Assembly: GCA_017165825.1 (NCBI GenBank) | Contig: CM029380.1 | Coordinates: 24,610,594-24,674,593, forward strand | Reading direction: 5' to 3' | Origin: Hepsetus odoe | Taxonomy: Eukaryota > Chordata > Actinopteri > Characiformes > Hepsetidae | DNA length: 64,000 nucleotides | Shown: positions 21,601 through 34,250 of the stretch, piece after piece | How positions within the stretch are numbered: position 1 is the stretch's first letter | Layout of the letters: each line of letters begins with the position of its first letter | Position numbers and translations under genes: made by a program | Notes under the pieces: generated by a model | What the model was told of the DNA's origin: nothing | Databases searched by the model: none | The model's input: the letters and a program-made list of their open reading frames with translations, nothing else

Positions 21601-24600
21601 CTCAAAGCAAACTAGGACATGATTTCTTGCCTGGTTAGCTTTATATTCTGCTACTGGTGGTTTTACTTATTTTCTGATTATCAGCGATGGTCTAGTGATT
21701 AGGGACGAGGCCCCAGGGTCAGAAGATCGTGGGTTCGAATCCCAGCCCAGTAGGTTGCACTGAGGTACTCTGAGCAAGGTATCGTCCCCATCACTGCCCC
21801 TCGGGCACTTTCAATAGCTGTGCCCTGCTGGACGTGTTTGTGCGTGGATTAAATGTAGAGGTGTCATTTCGTTGTGGTTCACTGCGTCTTGTGCCGTACT
21901 CACAATGACATGTGCAGACAAGAAGTCACTTTCACTTTTCACTTTCATTAGAATTTGGTATTCAGGGTTTTGATGATGACCGTGAAAGAAAAATATGAGT
22001 TTCCACAATACGCTGAACTGTTTCTTAAGCACTTTTTTGGAGGTCAGATTTGCACTTCTGACCATTGGTTGAACTTTTATACAGTAATAATTTGATATTG
22101 TTGTTTAACAGTAAACACTTTATGGAGGACGATTTTGCCAGCGCCATTCGGAAAAAGCAGTCTGCATCCTGGGCGTTGAAATGGTTTGTACAGACTGCAG
22201 TTTTCTATATTTACATTTATTCATGTTTAACGTCGTTTTGTTATTCGTGATCACCCGGTGTCTGAATAAACAGGTTTATTTTTTTGTCTCTCTCAGCGTG
22301 AAAGCTGGGGTCAATCATTTCAAATCGGGACGACACGTTGAAGCCATGAATGAATATAATAAAGCCTTGGAGATCGACACCAATAACGTTGAAGCCCTCG
22401 TCGCTCGCGGAGCTCTGTGAGTTTCTGTCACTTGAGAAATAATTATGGGTGCAGAGAATTAGGAATATTTCTCTTCCTCGTAGCTGGAACCGGTTTTTAG
22501 AAATATATTTGCTCTTGAGCAATTTGTCTGCTGCAGGTATGCGACCAAAGGCAGTTTGATGAAAGCTATAGACAACTTTGAACTGGCCCTGGAGAGCTGC
22601 CCGACACACAGGAACGCAAAGAAGTATCTCTGTCAAACACTAGTGGAGCGAGGCGGCCAGTAAGTCATCACAGATTATCATTCCACACTAATTAAAAATG
22701 TCATTTATTTATTTATTATAGAAATATCCAATAAAATATTAAAATTGAACACTACACGATTAAAAAAACAATCTAATGATGTCTGAAAGAGGGCATCACC
22801 AATTTCCTTTCGGCTGCTCTTGTCAGGTGTCTCCACAGTTGATCATCTGTCTCCATTTCTTCCTGTCCTCTACATCTTTCACACACCCCAGCCTCCCACG
22901 TCCTCCGCTCATGAAGCTCCTCTTTGTCCTTCCTCTTCTCCTCTTTCCTGGCAGCTCCATCCTCAACATCCTCCTCCTGATATACTCCTCGTCTCTCCTC
23001 TGCACATTGGTCCAAACCAATGCAATCTTGCTTATTTCACATTTGTCCCCAGATCGTCCATGCTGAGCTGTCTCTCTAATGTACTCGTCCCTAATCCTGT
23101 CCATCATTTTCCCTCCCAACGCAAATCTCAGCATCTTTGACTGACACCTCCAGCTCCAACGGTCTGGCTTTTCATCACCGTCTCCAATCTGTGTAATATA
23201 GCTGGTCTCACTACCGTCCTGTAAACCCTGTCTGTCACAGATCACTCCTGTCACTCTTCTCCACCCATTCCAACCTGCCTGCACTCTCTTCTTCTCTCTT
23301 TCACACTCACCGTCACTCTGAACTGTCCACCCTGAGTGTTTAAACTCCTCCCCCTTCACCTCCTCTACTCCCTCCATCCTCACCACTCCACTGTCCTCAC
23401 TTTCATTCACACTCATGGACTTTATTTTAAAAACATGGGAAAAAAGCTCTATAATGTTAAAATGATCCAAATCTCCAGATACACACGCACTTGCGTCCCA
23501 TGATGTCTCTAAAGGGCTGATCCGTGTCAGATCTGTGAGGCTGCAGGGCCGCAAACTTCACCCACTTCAATATTTCAGGTTGTGATGGAATTAATGAACA
23601 GCTATTTGATTTTCATTCTTTTGTCCATTGAGGCTGGAGGAGGAGGAGAAGCTGGTCACAGCAGAAGGGCTTTATAAACGAGCAATAGCCTTGGACGACA
23701 CGTTCCAGGAGGCAGAGGAAGCACTGAGGAAGCTGCAGATGCGCATCCAGGTGAGGTGCCCAGATGCCCTATCCATCCAGAGTTTGATCTCTGAGCTCTG
23801 AACGATCAGATCTGAATTGATTACGGTTCTTTAAGGTACAACCAATGAATCTCACTTTATGCTTTCGTTGAATTCTATGTTTAAAAAAATGTCCTACAAA
23901 GAAAAATAGTTGAGAATTAATGATTCAAAATGATTAAAATTAGATGTAATTGACAAGAACCGGTGCATCAAGATGTTTATTGATGTTCAACGTGTGGGCA
24001 GGCTGGGAGTTCGTATCTTGTTATACTGATGAAACATTTTTGTTATTTATGTGTCTCTTTGATGTGGGACATTGAACCCTGATTGCTGTGGGACCTTGAA
24101 TCCTTCCAAATTGTGCCTGGTCGGCGTAAACGCCATCTCTGGAAAACCCTATTTGGACTGAAACTACACCGGTTTGTATTCCGCTGCCTGTACTAACTGG
24201 TAACTGTGCCTTTTTATTTTATATTCATTGCTAAACTGCAAAATGCTTTCTCACCTTCTTGATGTTTGGAACGCCCAATGAATTGGCTCCTAATTCGTAC
24301 AACTGGTATTCTTTGTGACGGTATTGCTTTGCAAAAACATTGCTGTGCAACCGTTTGGTGTCCCTGATGGGACCCTGCATGCCTGAATGATCTGTTTTCT
24401 TGCGTGGATTTGATTTGCACTGTGCCAACTGACCGCTCGTAAAGAAAACCATTAAACTGAAAGCCGAAGAGGCTTCTAGGGAGAAGGAAACGCAAAAGAC
24501 CACGGAGACGAGCGCAGAAAAGTTGCGTAAGATCTTAAAAGAAGAAAAAAGGTAAAGACACACTCTCACAAACACACATGCGCACACACACACAGGCTCA

Positions 24601-26581
24601 TCTTTGTAAATTTGTTTTATTGCTCTAAACTCTTTATACCACTTTGTACACTTTAACACTTCAGGACCCATCCAGAGGTCCTCACAGGTCACCTTTAATC
24701 AACCAGATTGACCAGTCATTGATGCTGATGATGGGAACAGTGTTTGTTTACTTCAGAAAAGACTCAGTAACTGATTCTCAGACTGCTCTTCAGGACAAGC
24801 AGTCGGGCCACATTTCTGCTTCGTCATTGTTTTGATTTGGGCGTGAGGGGAAATCTGAGGACTGGTTTGAGAACCTTTGCTCTGGAAAGTGGTAAATCTC
24901 ACCGCACTACTAGAAGCATTGAAGGTAAAATGGGACATCGAGGGACGAATCAATGCTTTATAGATTTCTTTAACGTTCACACAGTCATCCTCGCAGTTAA
25001 CAGAAAACTAAAGGGTTGATATGGTCTCTTAGATTGATATGGTTGATATGGTTTCTAAGATTTCTTAGAAACATTGTGCATTCAAACAGTCTTGTATTTA
25101 CGAGATCAATTGTAAAATTATGACATTTTAAAAGTTATTATAATTCATATAGGTTATAGTGTAGCCTAGTATTCTAGGTCTTTTGTCGACCTGTAAAGAG
25201 AAATCATGTTTCAGATGTTTATGGGACGTATAACTGGGGGAATTCCAAGGAAGTACATCAGGATTTTGAACTGCTATTCAGGAATATGTTCTATGTTGAT
25301 CAGACCATAAAGTCCAAATATTAGTGGAACTGTAATGCCAAGCTGAAGTCATTTAAATAAAATTAGTGTAAAATATACTTAATGTGCTAAATATTTTTAT
25401 AGAGACATGTGCTGTATACACAGTTTCTTAGCTTTACCCTTTTTTTAACAGCAATTTGTCCCGTATTAGTGAGGAAACGGTGGTCTGGTGGCAATGTCAT
25501 CCTTTAACAAAATGAAAAGACATTTCATTGTGAAAGATGAGAGACATTAGCTGTTCAGTTCCTTTCCTCGAGTGCGCCCTGTAGCATTTTTCCAGAGTAG
25601 TGTGACGAACAGAAAGTGGCCGGGTTGTTTTGCTCTGAGTGACTGGAATATTGGTTATGTATTCATTAACAGTCCACTGGATATAATTGTTAATCTTGAC
25701 CCTAAATACCTTTATTTTATAGTGCTTTCCATGTAACGAGTAAGTCAGTGAGTTTCGTCAAGTTTGATGAACTTGAGATGTTGTCCAGTTTAAATCTGTC
25801 AACTCTGCTTCCATCCAGAATGAAGAAGAAAAGGAGGAGGTCAGACTCCTCTTCCGTAACGTCCTCCAGCTCGGAGTCCTCCAGTTCCGAATCGTCCCCG
25901 TCGTCAAGCCGCAAAAAGGCCAAGAAGCGGAAGCGCAAACGTAGGCGCTCCTCGCACGGCAGTAAGAAACGCAAGCGGAGGATTTCGTCTCGCGAGGACG
26001 AGGAGGACTACCCGCTTCCCGCAAACACCTCGGCCTCCTTCATCAATCAGAAGCAAGCCCTGGCCAGGCTGCTCGATGAGGAGCGTGGCGCTGAAGACAG
26101 AAGGGGAAGCAGGGCAGAAGACGGCAGAGGTAGGTTTGAAGACAGTCCTTTTGGCCACAGTCCACAGGCTCAGAGCGGCAAGGTCAAGGGTCACCAAGAC
26201 GGCCCTGGAGTGAACGGCAGCAAAAGCCAGAATCATCGCCGCAAATCGGACGACAGCTTTAAGGAAAGTTCGAGCCGCGATTTCTCCAGGAGCAGGAGGG
26301 ATTCGTCCTCCTCCGCTTATTCGGAGCAGTCCCGCAAATCCGACCGACCCCCGAGGGAGGAATCGGCGCAGACCGGGGGCCGAGGGAGGTCAGAGGTCGG
26401 TGGCTTGGACAGAGCAGGTAAAACTGACCGCAGGAGCAGCAGAGGAAGTGAAGGGAAGGAGTGCAGCGGAGAGGGAAGCAGGGCTTCAAACGGGAGCAAC
26501 AAAAAGGACGTGCCTGTTAGTTTACTAAACATCTTCAACCAGATCGCGGAGTTTGAGAAAGAAAGAAAGCAGAAGAAGTGA
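18637..26581 (+). CDS. ttc14: TTC14, tetratricopeptide repeat protein 14 (12 coding exons)
   Basis: The deduced protein is 709 residues. Exons are 18637-18770, 19037-19158, 19440-19639, 19811-19895, 20456-20585, 20718-20873, 22112-22183, 22297-22416, 22537-22659, 23633-23750, 24445-24551 and 25819-26581; all junctions are GT-AG and keep frame. It starts MDRDLLRQSV at gaccATGG. Exons 3-5 hold MPPLEQFME and an S1 RNA-binding domain (GDVVIGRITSIRDFGFFV, about residues 115-205). Exons 8-10 hold TPR repeats (MNEYNKALEID, VEALVARGALYATKGS, CPTHRNAKKYLCQTLVERGG, about 300-420). Exon 12 is a Ser/Arg/Lys-rich tail ending in the conserved LLNIFNQIAEFEKE. Known orthologues are nuclear RNA-associated proteins of poorly defined role. 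The tail is shorter than the human protein (770 aa, recalled). The acceptor of exon 11 has a poor pyrimidine tract and is the least certain junction. Introns 6 and 9 carry RTE LINE debris. Confidence 0.93.
20982..21556 (+). mobile_element. SINE B split by an RTE fragment, TTC14 intron 6
   Basis: The SINE head (20982-21140: GGCCTGCTGGTTAGAGACTG, GGTTTTGAATCCCA, TGCCCCCTGCTG) and its tail (21471-21556: GCGTGGGTTAAACGCAGAG ... GTCACTTTCACTTTCACTT) belong to one element. They are separated by the minus-strand RTE fragment at 21141-21470. Confidence 0.8.
21141..21470 (-). mobile_element. RTE LINE 3' fragment inserted in a SINE
   Basis: On the minus strand it encodes degraded RTE C-terminal sequence (GVYQEKDVEDGAARKEKRKD) and ends with the RTE tail (GTGGAGACCCCTAATGGGAG, then AAGAAGAAGA). 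It is 5'-truncated and inactive. The flanking CCCCTGCTG and CCCCGCTG look like a short target duplication. Confidence 0.8.
21682..21948 (+). mobile_element. SINE B copy, TTC14 intron 6
   Basis: Full architecture: CAGCGATGGTCTAGTGATTAGGGA head, GTGGGTTCGAATCCCA box B, CTTTCAATAGCTG body, TTTCGTTGTGGTTCACTG and a GTCACTTTCACTTTTCACTT tail. Confidence 0.9.
22785..23420 (-). mobile_element. RTE LINE 3' fragment, TTC14 intron 9
   Basis: The minus-strand frame carries the RTE C-terminal signature in decayed form: KMLRFALGGKMMDRIRDEYI, RRDEEYIRRRMLRMELPGKR, GRLGCVKDVEDRKKW. It is 5'-truncated, with no reverse-transcriptase catalytic core. It belongs to a different RTE family from the Rex3-like copy at 4001-5757. 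Confidence 0.85.
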
Positions 26582-26985
26582 ACCGAGCACTATTTTCAGT
26601 GTTGCATGTCTGTTTGTTTTAATGTTTGTTTTTTTCGTAAAGGGAAGGAACGATGACGTCCTGGATAATAACAGAATTATTGAATTATAACTGTGGCCTG
26701 CCCAGTAAGAGTTCTGCCTTTGATTTACTTTCTCTTTCATTCTTTCTTTAAAGTTCAGCGGCATCACATGTTGATCCATATCATCCTGGGCCTGTATTTC
26801 TGGTTTCGACCGTTTTGGGTCATATCGTTGTGTCAAGGTCGAACTGATTTTGTGGACCTTTCGACGTGTTGCTGCAGTTCACTCGTCCTTCATGCCTTTT
26901 TTCTGGAATGCAGAATATTCTGTGTTGAAGCATATCCTTGAGGTTTATGGCTCTTCATTAAAAGCTTTCTGTAAAAATGCAGAAT
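26582..26985 (+). other. ttc14: TTC14 3' untranslated region
   Basis: From the stop codon at 26579-26581 to a probable polyadenylation signal ATTAAA at 26958-26963. No coding sequence. The end is estimated. Confidence 0.5.
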
Positions 26986-28150
26986 CCTGTTTAACTCTTC
27001 ACTTTAAGGAAGACGTCCAAACTTTGTGAGTTTATGTCCCCCAGCGAAGCTCTACGTGTCTCTTGAGTGTCTTTATGGGAAGGTGATGATGGTAAAATTG
27101 CCCTAAATTACTTTTCTTTTGTCCCTCCATCACGGACGGGCTCAGTTTCAGTCAGAAATCTTCTCCAAACTGATGGCATCATTAGTTGTAATGTAAAGTA
27201 TTTGTTTATAGGTACTATTGTTGACGCAGGAAAAGAGAAATCGTGCTTCAGAATTATGAAGTTTAATTTGGAGTTTGGGGTGAATAATTCATAGGAAACA
27301 ATAAGATATATAATATATGTATAACAGACAATGTATTTTTTTTGTTTTTAATATTCGATCATTTAAATTTTGATCATTTTACTGAATGCCAAGGCAATAG
27401 ACTGATCAATAATTACCAAAATATCAGTTAAAAAAAAAAAGTAAACTGTCAAATGTACATTTCTAATAATAAGACACTAATAAGTGTCATTATTAAGCTA
27501 TTAGCAATTGTTAGCTACATTGATGCCGTTTCATTTAACAACCCTAGCTGTTCAATATACCAGAAAATACTGTTCATGCAGGAAAATGAAACACGGCCTT
27601 TAACTGAGGAGTCCTATTGATTCCTGATTTGTCGATCGTTATCAACTATTGATCGATCCTTCAAAAGCCTGGGAGCTTTACTTCATTTTAATGCCTCAGA
27701 TGCAAGAGAATGATTTTAATACTCAGCACATGATCTAATGCTTTAAAGTGTCCTTCAGGAAAGCTGGCCTTCAGCATCCTTCTCCCAAAACATGGAGAAA
27801 AGAAACAAGACCAAGTGCGCATGCAATGACAACTCTGTCCAGTAGAGGGCAGTGCAACACTGGGTCACAATATTGCAGGCCCACTGCTACTATGTAGCAC
27901 CTAAACCATCTTCTACAACCTTGTGTTTTTGCTTTTGTTCATATTAACTATTAGACATCATGGGATGGCTCATTTACACAGATAGTTCACACAATATTTA
28001 GAAGTGTTATTTTAAAAAGTAGCCTGGCTGCACTCACTTTTAGCCTTGCTCGAATGTTTAACGTTCTAGTTTCTCGCTGTAAGGCTGACAGGTTGTCTCC
28101 AGACAGTGTGAAGGAACATCACTAAAACACTCATTAACTCAAACCACTCT
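26986..28150. other. Intergenic, nothing recognised
   Basis: Moderately AT-rich. No gene, SINE or LINE recognised. Confidence 0.4.
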
Positions 28151-28376
28151 AGGTGGCCTAGTGTTTAGGGACGAGGCCCCCGGATCGGAAGATCGTGGTT
28201 TCGAATCCCAGACCAGTACCTTGCCGTCCCCATCACTCCTCCCTGGCAGCTTTCAATAGCTGCCCCCTACTGCACGTGTTTGTGTGTGTGTGTGTGTGGG
28301 TAAAATGCAATTGTGCAAATGCGGGTGGGAGGTGTTCTCACAATGACAAGAATAGTCACTTTCACTTCACTTTCAT
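28151..28376 (+). mobile_element. SINE B copy
   Basis: AGGTGGCCTAGTGTTTAGGGA head, GTTTCGAATCCCA box B, CTTTCAATAGCTGCCCCCTA body, an internal GT microsatellite (28279-28297) and a TAGTCACTTTCACTTCACTT tail. Confidence 0.9.
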
Positions 28377-28479
28377 TAAAGGCTAAAAGCAGCATTAATA
28401 TGGAAGTGTTCCTCGTAAGCATGTGAGGATAATGGCGCGTTGTCAGGAGGACGGAGGGCGCATCTGCTTTATTGTGGTC

Positions 28480-29470
28480 CCAGTTCACAAAGGCAGGCTT
28501 CTGGTTCCAGCTGTGCAGCCGCAGGGGTGGCACTGGCACAAATTAAAACAGAATTTCGTCATTGTTCGGCGGCTATGAGGCCACAAGGTAAAAGCGTCTC
28601 TTTCCAGGGCCACTTTAGATGCAGGAGATGTGCAAACACACACACACACACACACACACAGAGTCTCTGAATTGGAATGCATCCCTGAAAGAGGAAAACG
28701 CACAGAAAGGCCTTTCAGCCGCATCAGTCCACGTGGCTCCAGCTCCACTCTGGCCCACAAAGGTCCCGAACGCGTCCGGTTTTTACTTCAAACCCCTCCG
28801 ACTTTGCACTTTGTTTAATATTTGCTAAACCTCCTTTATTTTTATCCTCACAAGCGTGGCATTGCTCCTGCAGCTTCCTCCACCAGTTATCCTCTGCTTT
28901 TCTCCCCTCCAGATGTGCCTCGGAGGGCCCTTCTCTCCAGCAGGCCACTGAGGAGCCTCTGAAGGACCTCTATAGTCCTTCAATAGCTCTCGGTAATGGC
29001 CCTCAACGCAGGACAGACATGACTGCGTTTGATGAAGTGGCAGATTCTGAGCGAGGGAATTACTCGTCCCTTCTCTCTCCCCCTCTCGTACTTTTTGATG
29101 GACATAAAAAAGAAGGGAGGCTCCTTTCACAGCTGAAATTTGGTTTGTATGAAGTAATTCTCTGCCCGAATATAATCGGACATGCTGACTGAGACGAGGC
29201 ATTCATTCAGAATTCGAGTTGGAATTGGACAAAAAAAGAAATCTCCAGGCTCCAACCAAAGGAGACACCCCCACTGAATTACCAGAGCAGGACGTCTTCA
29301 TGTTGGAGGAAAAATGGAGCGCTAAAATTGGGCCAGCGCCTTTAAAGCCCCTCACAATTAGAATGAAAACCCTCCCGTTCAAAGGAATACATTAGTCAGA
29401 ATAAATAGGAAATCAGAAGAATTTCCTTGAGAGACGGGAAAATCGGCCCCTCGGCCACGATCTGTTTTCT
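28480..29470. other. CNE-like non-coding block 1
   Basis: This block has no repeats (except one CA run) and balanced base composition. It carries many homeodomain-type and E-box-like words (for example CACAATTAGAATG near 29352 and CATTAGTCAGAATAAATAGG near 29391) and no long ORF with domain support. That texture resembles conserved non-coding elements around vertebrate developmental genes. Conservation itself was not tested. Confidence 0.35.
28637..28660. repeat. (CA)n microsatellite
   Basis: About 24 bp of CA repeats within a CNE-like block. Confidence 0.9.
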
Positions 29471-29634
29471 TCTGTTTGGACGGCGTGTGTGTGTGTGTGT
29501 GTGTGTTGGGTCATGTTGTGCTGAGTGTGTGACCTTTTCTCTCTCTCAGTGGTTAACTTTGGCCATAAGGGTCACACAAGGTCATTGAGGTCACCTATGT
29601 CACGTTTTGACCTCACATACATCAGACATTAGCC

Positions 29635-29815
29635 TACACTCACTGGCCACTTTATAAGAAACAGCAACCTAGCATGTCCAATAACTGGCCACTTTATTAG
29701 AAACAGCTACTTCGTGCTTCAACTTGATGGCCATTTTATTGAAAACGCCTTGTGCACGTTCCATTAATTGGCCACTTTATTGGAAACCCCTCCTGTAGAG
29801 CTGCTGTTCGGTTAC
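29635..29815. repeat. 43-bp minisatellite (TGGCCACTTTATT type)
   Basis: Four diverged units, each starting (A/T)TGGCCA(C/T)TTTAT followed by (A/T)GAAA. This ACTGGCCACTTTATTAG motif recurs as tandem arrays in many fish genomes. A GT microsatellite precedes it at 29486-29505. Confidence 0.8.
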
Positions 29816-29834
29816 AGACTATAGTTCACCTGCT

Positions 29835-30765
29835 GCTGCTGCAGCTTCTTCTTCTTTTGGCTCTTCTCATTAGGGGACGCCACAGCGGATCAACCTCTCC
29901 GTTTCCTCCTGTCCTCCTCCTTCTTTAACTCTGACACCTTCTGTCTTTTCATCACAGTCTCCAAACCGTACAACATAGCTGGTCTCCATACCGTCCTGTA
30001 AACCTTCCCTTTGACTCTAGCTGGTACCCGTCTGTCACAAATCACTCCAGCCACTCTTCTCCACTCTTTTCAACCTTCCTGCGCTCTCTTCTTCACCTCT
30101 CTTCCACACTCGCCGTTACACTGAACTGTTGAGCCCAAGTATTTAAACTCCTCCATCTTTGTCTCCTCTACTCCCTCCATCCTCACCACTCTGCTTTCCT
30201 CCCTTTCATTCACACTCATATTCTGTCTTTGTCCAACTCACTTTCATTCCTCTCCTCTCTAAAGCAGATCTCCATCTCTCCAGGTTCTCCTCAAGCTGCA
30301 GATCACAATCTCATCAGCAAACATCATCGTCCACGAAACTCCTGTCTAACCTCATCCATCAACCCTGTCCAATACTACTGCAAATGGCTGGATTACGTCA
30401 CTCCCACTGCAGATCTCACCACTGTCACACTGCTCTCATACATATCCTGAACTACTCTCACATACTTCTCAGCCACTACTGACTTCCTCATACAAAACCA
30501 CAACTCCTCTCTAGGCAATCTGTTATATGCTTTCTCCAAGTCCACAAAGGTGCAATGTAACTCCTTCTGACCTTCTCTGTACTTTTCCATCAACACCTTC
30601 AGAGCAAACATTGTAGACATCTGTAGAGCTCTATCTCTGCATGAAACCATACTGCTGTTCACTGATCATCACCTCTTTTCTTAACCTGCTTCCACGACTC
30701 TTTCCCAGAACTTCATGCTGTGTCTGATCAACTTTACCCCTCTATAGTTACTACACCTCACCTGC
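29835..30765 (-). mobile_element. RTE LINE fragment, RT and C-terminal parts
   Basis: Minus strand. The reverse-transcriptase part (30393-30662) reads EKYREGQKELHCTFVDLEKA and LPREELWFCMRKS. The catalytic-core region further along is decayed, and the 3' end shows ATCCGCTGTGGCGTCCCCTAAT and an AAGAAGAAG tail at about 29845. It belongs to the same family as 22785-23420. Confidence 0.85.
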
Positions 30766-31780
30766 TGCTGCACAGTTTAGAAAAAGACCAACACAGAGCC
30801 TCTGCTGTCCAGTTTTTTTCTGGGTGGTGGACAGTTCTCAACACAGAGGTGACCCAGACATGGCAGCAAAAGTCTGAAGGGTTCACACAAACAGTGGGGA
30901 TGTTCTCCAGCTGTTACTAAATGGGGGGGGTCTGATCAAGTGGCCTGGGATTAATTTACTTATCTTGACATTTACAGCCAAGTAGAAGATCTAGCTCAAG
31001 GCATCGCACTTCTCAACTGATATCACACAACGTGAGCAATTTTGGACAAAGAAAGATCGAGACCATGTTTCATGAACCTTTTCCCCAATGCTGGCTTCTA
31101 CAAGACCACGTCTCCCTGAAGTGTATCTGACTTCACAGCTGAAGGAAAATCACTCTTAACGTCAATGTAATGAGTTTTCATCCCATTTCCATTTTACGCA
31201 GCTCATTAATGCTGAGAATTTGCCACATCTGGTCACTTTTTCATGTCCGGGAAAGTGGGCCTGAACTTCTAGTGTGGCCAGAAATGCCTAGTAAGTGGAA
31301 CGGACCATCAGTGACACTCGTTTGGGGGAAACGGGGGGATTTTAAAGGTTTAGAAACGAGCGTGAAAACATCCATCGATGCACATTCTCGCCGCAGTAAT
31401 CAACGATGCACTGAGATGTAATATTTTCGGAGTTGTGAGTCTTTTTTTTCACTCCTTTTGTGACCCCCTGGCTGCTGCAGGGAGCGAAGAAACACTCCAG
31501 CTCAGCAACAAACACATCTGAATACAGGCTTTGAAAAGTGTGTGAATTCCATTACACTTGTGAACTAGAAAAGATTTGGGTTAATTTGGTAAACACAGGG
31601 TCGCCGCGTCTACAACAGGGCCTGAGAAGCATTGAGAGATGTGGATGGAAATTTCAAGAGAGCTGAATTTCCAAGAGGGAGGGAGGGAGGGATGGGGATG
31701 GAGAGGGAGAGAGAGAGAGAGAGAGAGGGGAAGGAAAGAAATGCTGACTGTGTGGACCCAGCCTGGGCTAAATCCAGGGG
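30766..31780. other. Intergenic, no gene
   Basis: Includes GGGA and GA simple runs at 31676-31735. No coding evidence. Confidence 0.4.
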
Positions 31781-32170
31781 AGAGATATGAAGACTTTCTA
31801 ATTTGCTTTCCCTCCTATTTTAATAATAGCTGTGCATAAGTAATTTATGAAAGGCCAAGCAGGCAGTGGGCGACGGAAAATTAAACTCATTTTATCTGTA
31901 AGGCAGGTGGATTTCTATTTATCATTAGCATGCATAGAATTTGCACAATGTTATTTCTCATAGTGATGGAATGTAACCAAATAATGTATGAAGCACCCCT
32001 CCTCCCCTCCCTTCCTCTTCCCCCCCCTTTTTGCTTACGCACAAGTGAAATTTGCAGATAAAAGTGGCGCTCCTTCGCAATTTTCTGCAACCACAACCTA
32101 ATTCTTCGAGGCTTCTTATTACAGCGCGGGATCATTTGCTTTGCATCAAAGAGTGACATAAGTGACATTA
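31781..32170. other. CNE-like non-coding block 2
   Basis: Repeat-free sequence with words typical of developmental enhancers: TTTAATAATAGC, GTAATTTATGAAAGG, ATCATTAGCATGCATAG, ATTTGCACAATG. No ORF with domain content. Conservation untested. Confidence 0.4.
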
Positions 32171-32289
32171 GTGTTTCTCTGTGATGTGGTGAGATGCGGA
32201 TGCGCCGTGTGATCTGCTCAATCGCACGGTACTCGTTCGCCTCGCTGCAGAACAGAAGTGCTTAAATGTGTAATAAAGGCAGTGCATGT

Positions 32290-32459
32290 ATAAAAAGATA
32301 GAAAAAAAATATACTTATATATACATACATACATAAAAACATAGAAATGATGTATAGATTTTTTTTACTACTTCACTATAAGAATATATATATATATATA
32401 TAGACTGTGTATGTCCATTATCTAAATAAATATATAAATGTTTATTGAACTATTTCACA

Positions 32460-32515
<56 letters not shown>

Positions 32516-32580
32516 GTAAAATAGTTAATAATATATAAATTAATATATACTTTATAAAAATTAATAAAACATAGCATTAG
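32290..32580. repeat. AT and CT microsatellites
   Basis: TA runs at 32384-32402 and 32494-32515, and a CT run at 32463-32494, in very AT-rich sequence. Confidence 0.85.
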
Positions 32581-34070
32581 CCATTTTTAATCTCTGAAGT
32601 TGACCAAATAAACAGTAATTGAGTGTTGAAATGATCAGAAGCCTGTCTCTGTACAGGACGTGACATAAAATGAATAATGATGATGTTAATAATAGTAACA
32701 ATGAAGCAAATGGTGGAGTCGGTTGGGACGTGTGTCGGTGAGGTTTCTGGTGGGGGTTTGGTGGGGGATGCTGGAGAGCAGCTCTAATGCAGAATGAAGT
32801 TGAACCCCTGGCCATAAGCAGATTATGAGCATTTATAATGGTTTGTTATCATAATATTCTGTGCAGCATATTTCAAACTTGTGTTGTGCAGTTTTACACA
32901 TGCAGGAGAAGATCATAGTTAATTCTGCTGATTTGTGGTCCTGCTGCTCGGCCTATCACGCGCCACATCAGAAATACTAACAAGCTTAGGATAAGCTTTG
33001 GCTGCAGCCTTATGAGGTTTGAATTTGTGGAGGCGCCGACGGCCTGCGCCGCAAAATCTCACTTCAGCAGAAACGGGAACTATTCCCATAAAAAAAAAAA
33101 AATTAGTGCTACTGCACGGATTTCTGCAAGGGAAGGAGGAAAAGGAGGAAAAATTCCATGCGTGTACATTTCTGGAAAGAAGTCGACTGTAGCCCACAAA
33201 AGCTTTTAAAGTGTTTCGGCAGCAGGATTCACCGGACTGGTCCTGTAGTCTTACAGGCCGGCCGTTTTAACGAGGAAACCACTCAGTTAGTGATGAAAGT
33301 GATGATGTTTAACGATCAGGACGTTCGTTCCATCCATCGTTCCATCCATCGTTCCATCCGTCCATCATTCAGTCACTATACACATGTTTATTCTTTAAAA
33401 ATGAAAAAGTGTTTATTATCAGCCTTCCTGCTTTAATTAACTTCGCTGTGCGAAAGTATTTGGCCGTCTGATCTGTTTCGAATCATTTTGATGTTTTAGG
33501 GTCCGGATGTTCAGTACATTACAAACAGCACACACAGGATATCATTGCTGTTGGACAAAACACGTATCACCAAACATTTTAATCCCAGCCATTTTGGAGG
33601 GATTCTATTGGTCGGTTAATCCTGAAACAGTCCAAATAAAAGAAGGACCATCCATCCATCCATTCATCCATCCATCCCTGCATTATCTGAAATATCTCAG
33701 CAGTTCAGATGATAATTCTGAAGACTGGTTTTGGAAACGGATGCTGTAACACAAAGTTTTCTGCGCAAGAGTATGAGGTCGTCTGATACATTTTGATAGA
33801 AGCTTTTCTTTTTTGCACATTAAGCACTTTTTGCTTCTTTTCAACGCTTCTTTTATGTTTTTTCTTTTGAATAAGTTATGATGTCTGTGTGGTTAAAGGA
33901 AGTGAAGTGAAGAGTTTAAGTCACTAAATCCGTGTCATTTTCTTGGAGTATTGCTGGTCAGTTTGGTTTATCATGATATGGGCCTTTTAAACAAAGTTCA
34001 TGGCTCTCTTAAACTTTTGCAAGTTCACATGGAGGTTGGTGTTTAATGCAGCTTTGGTGCACACTTTCGG
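32581..34070. other. Intergenic with GGAT/ATCC simple repeats
   Basis: No gene. (CCAT)n-type runs at 33330-33365 and 33648-33678 are probably eroded Rex3/SINE tails. Confidence 0.45.
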
Positions 34071-34074
34071 TGCT

Positions 34075-34250
34075 GCAGGGTTGAAGGCCATCGCCTCACG
34101 GTGAGAAGGTTCTGGGTTCTCTGTGGAGTGTACGTGTGTGTGTGGGATGGACCAGCAACCTGTTCAGGGTGTCCTCCCTTTGACCTAAGAGTGGGATTAG
34201 AAGGTCAGAGGATGGATGGACGGATGGATGGCTGGATGGATGGATAGTTT
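34075..34250 (+). mobile_element. SINE D fragment with GGAT tail
   Basis: TCACGGTGAGAAGGTTCTGGGTTC, CTCTGTGGAGTGTACGTGTGTG, GGACCAGCAACCTGTTCAGGG, then (GGAT)n at 34210-34246. This matches the common fish SINE with an RTE-type tail. A minus-strand relative lies at 41255-41400. Confidence 0.65.
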
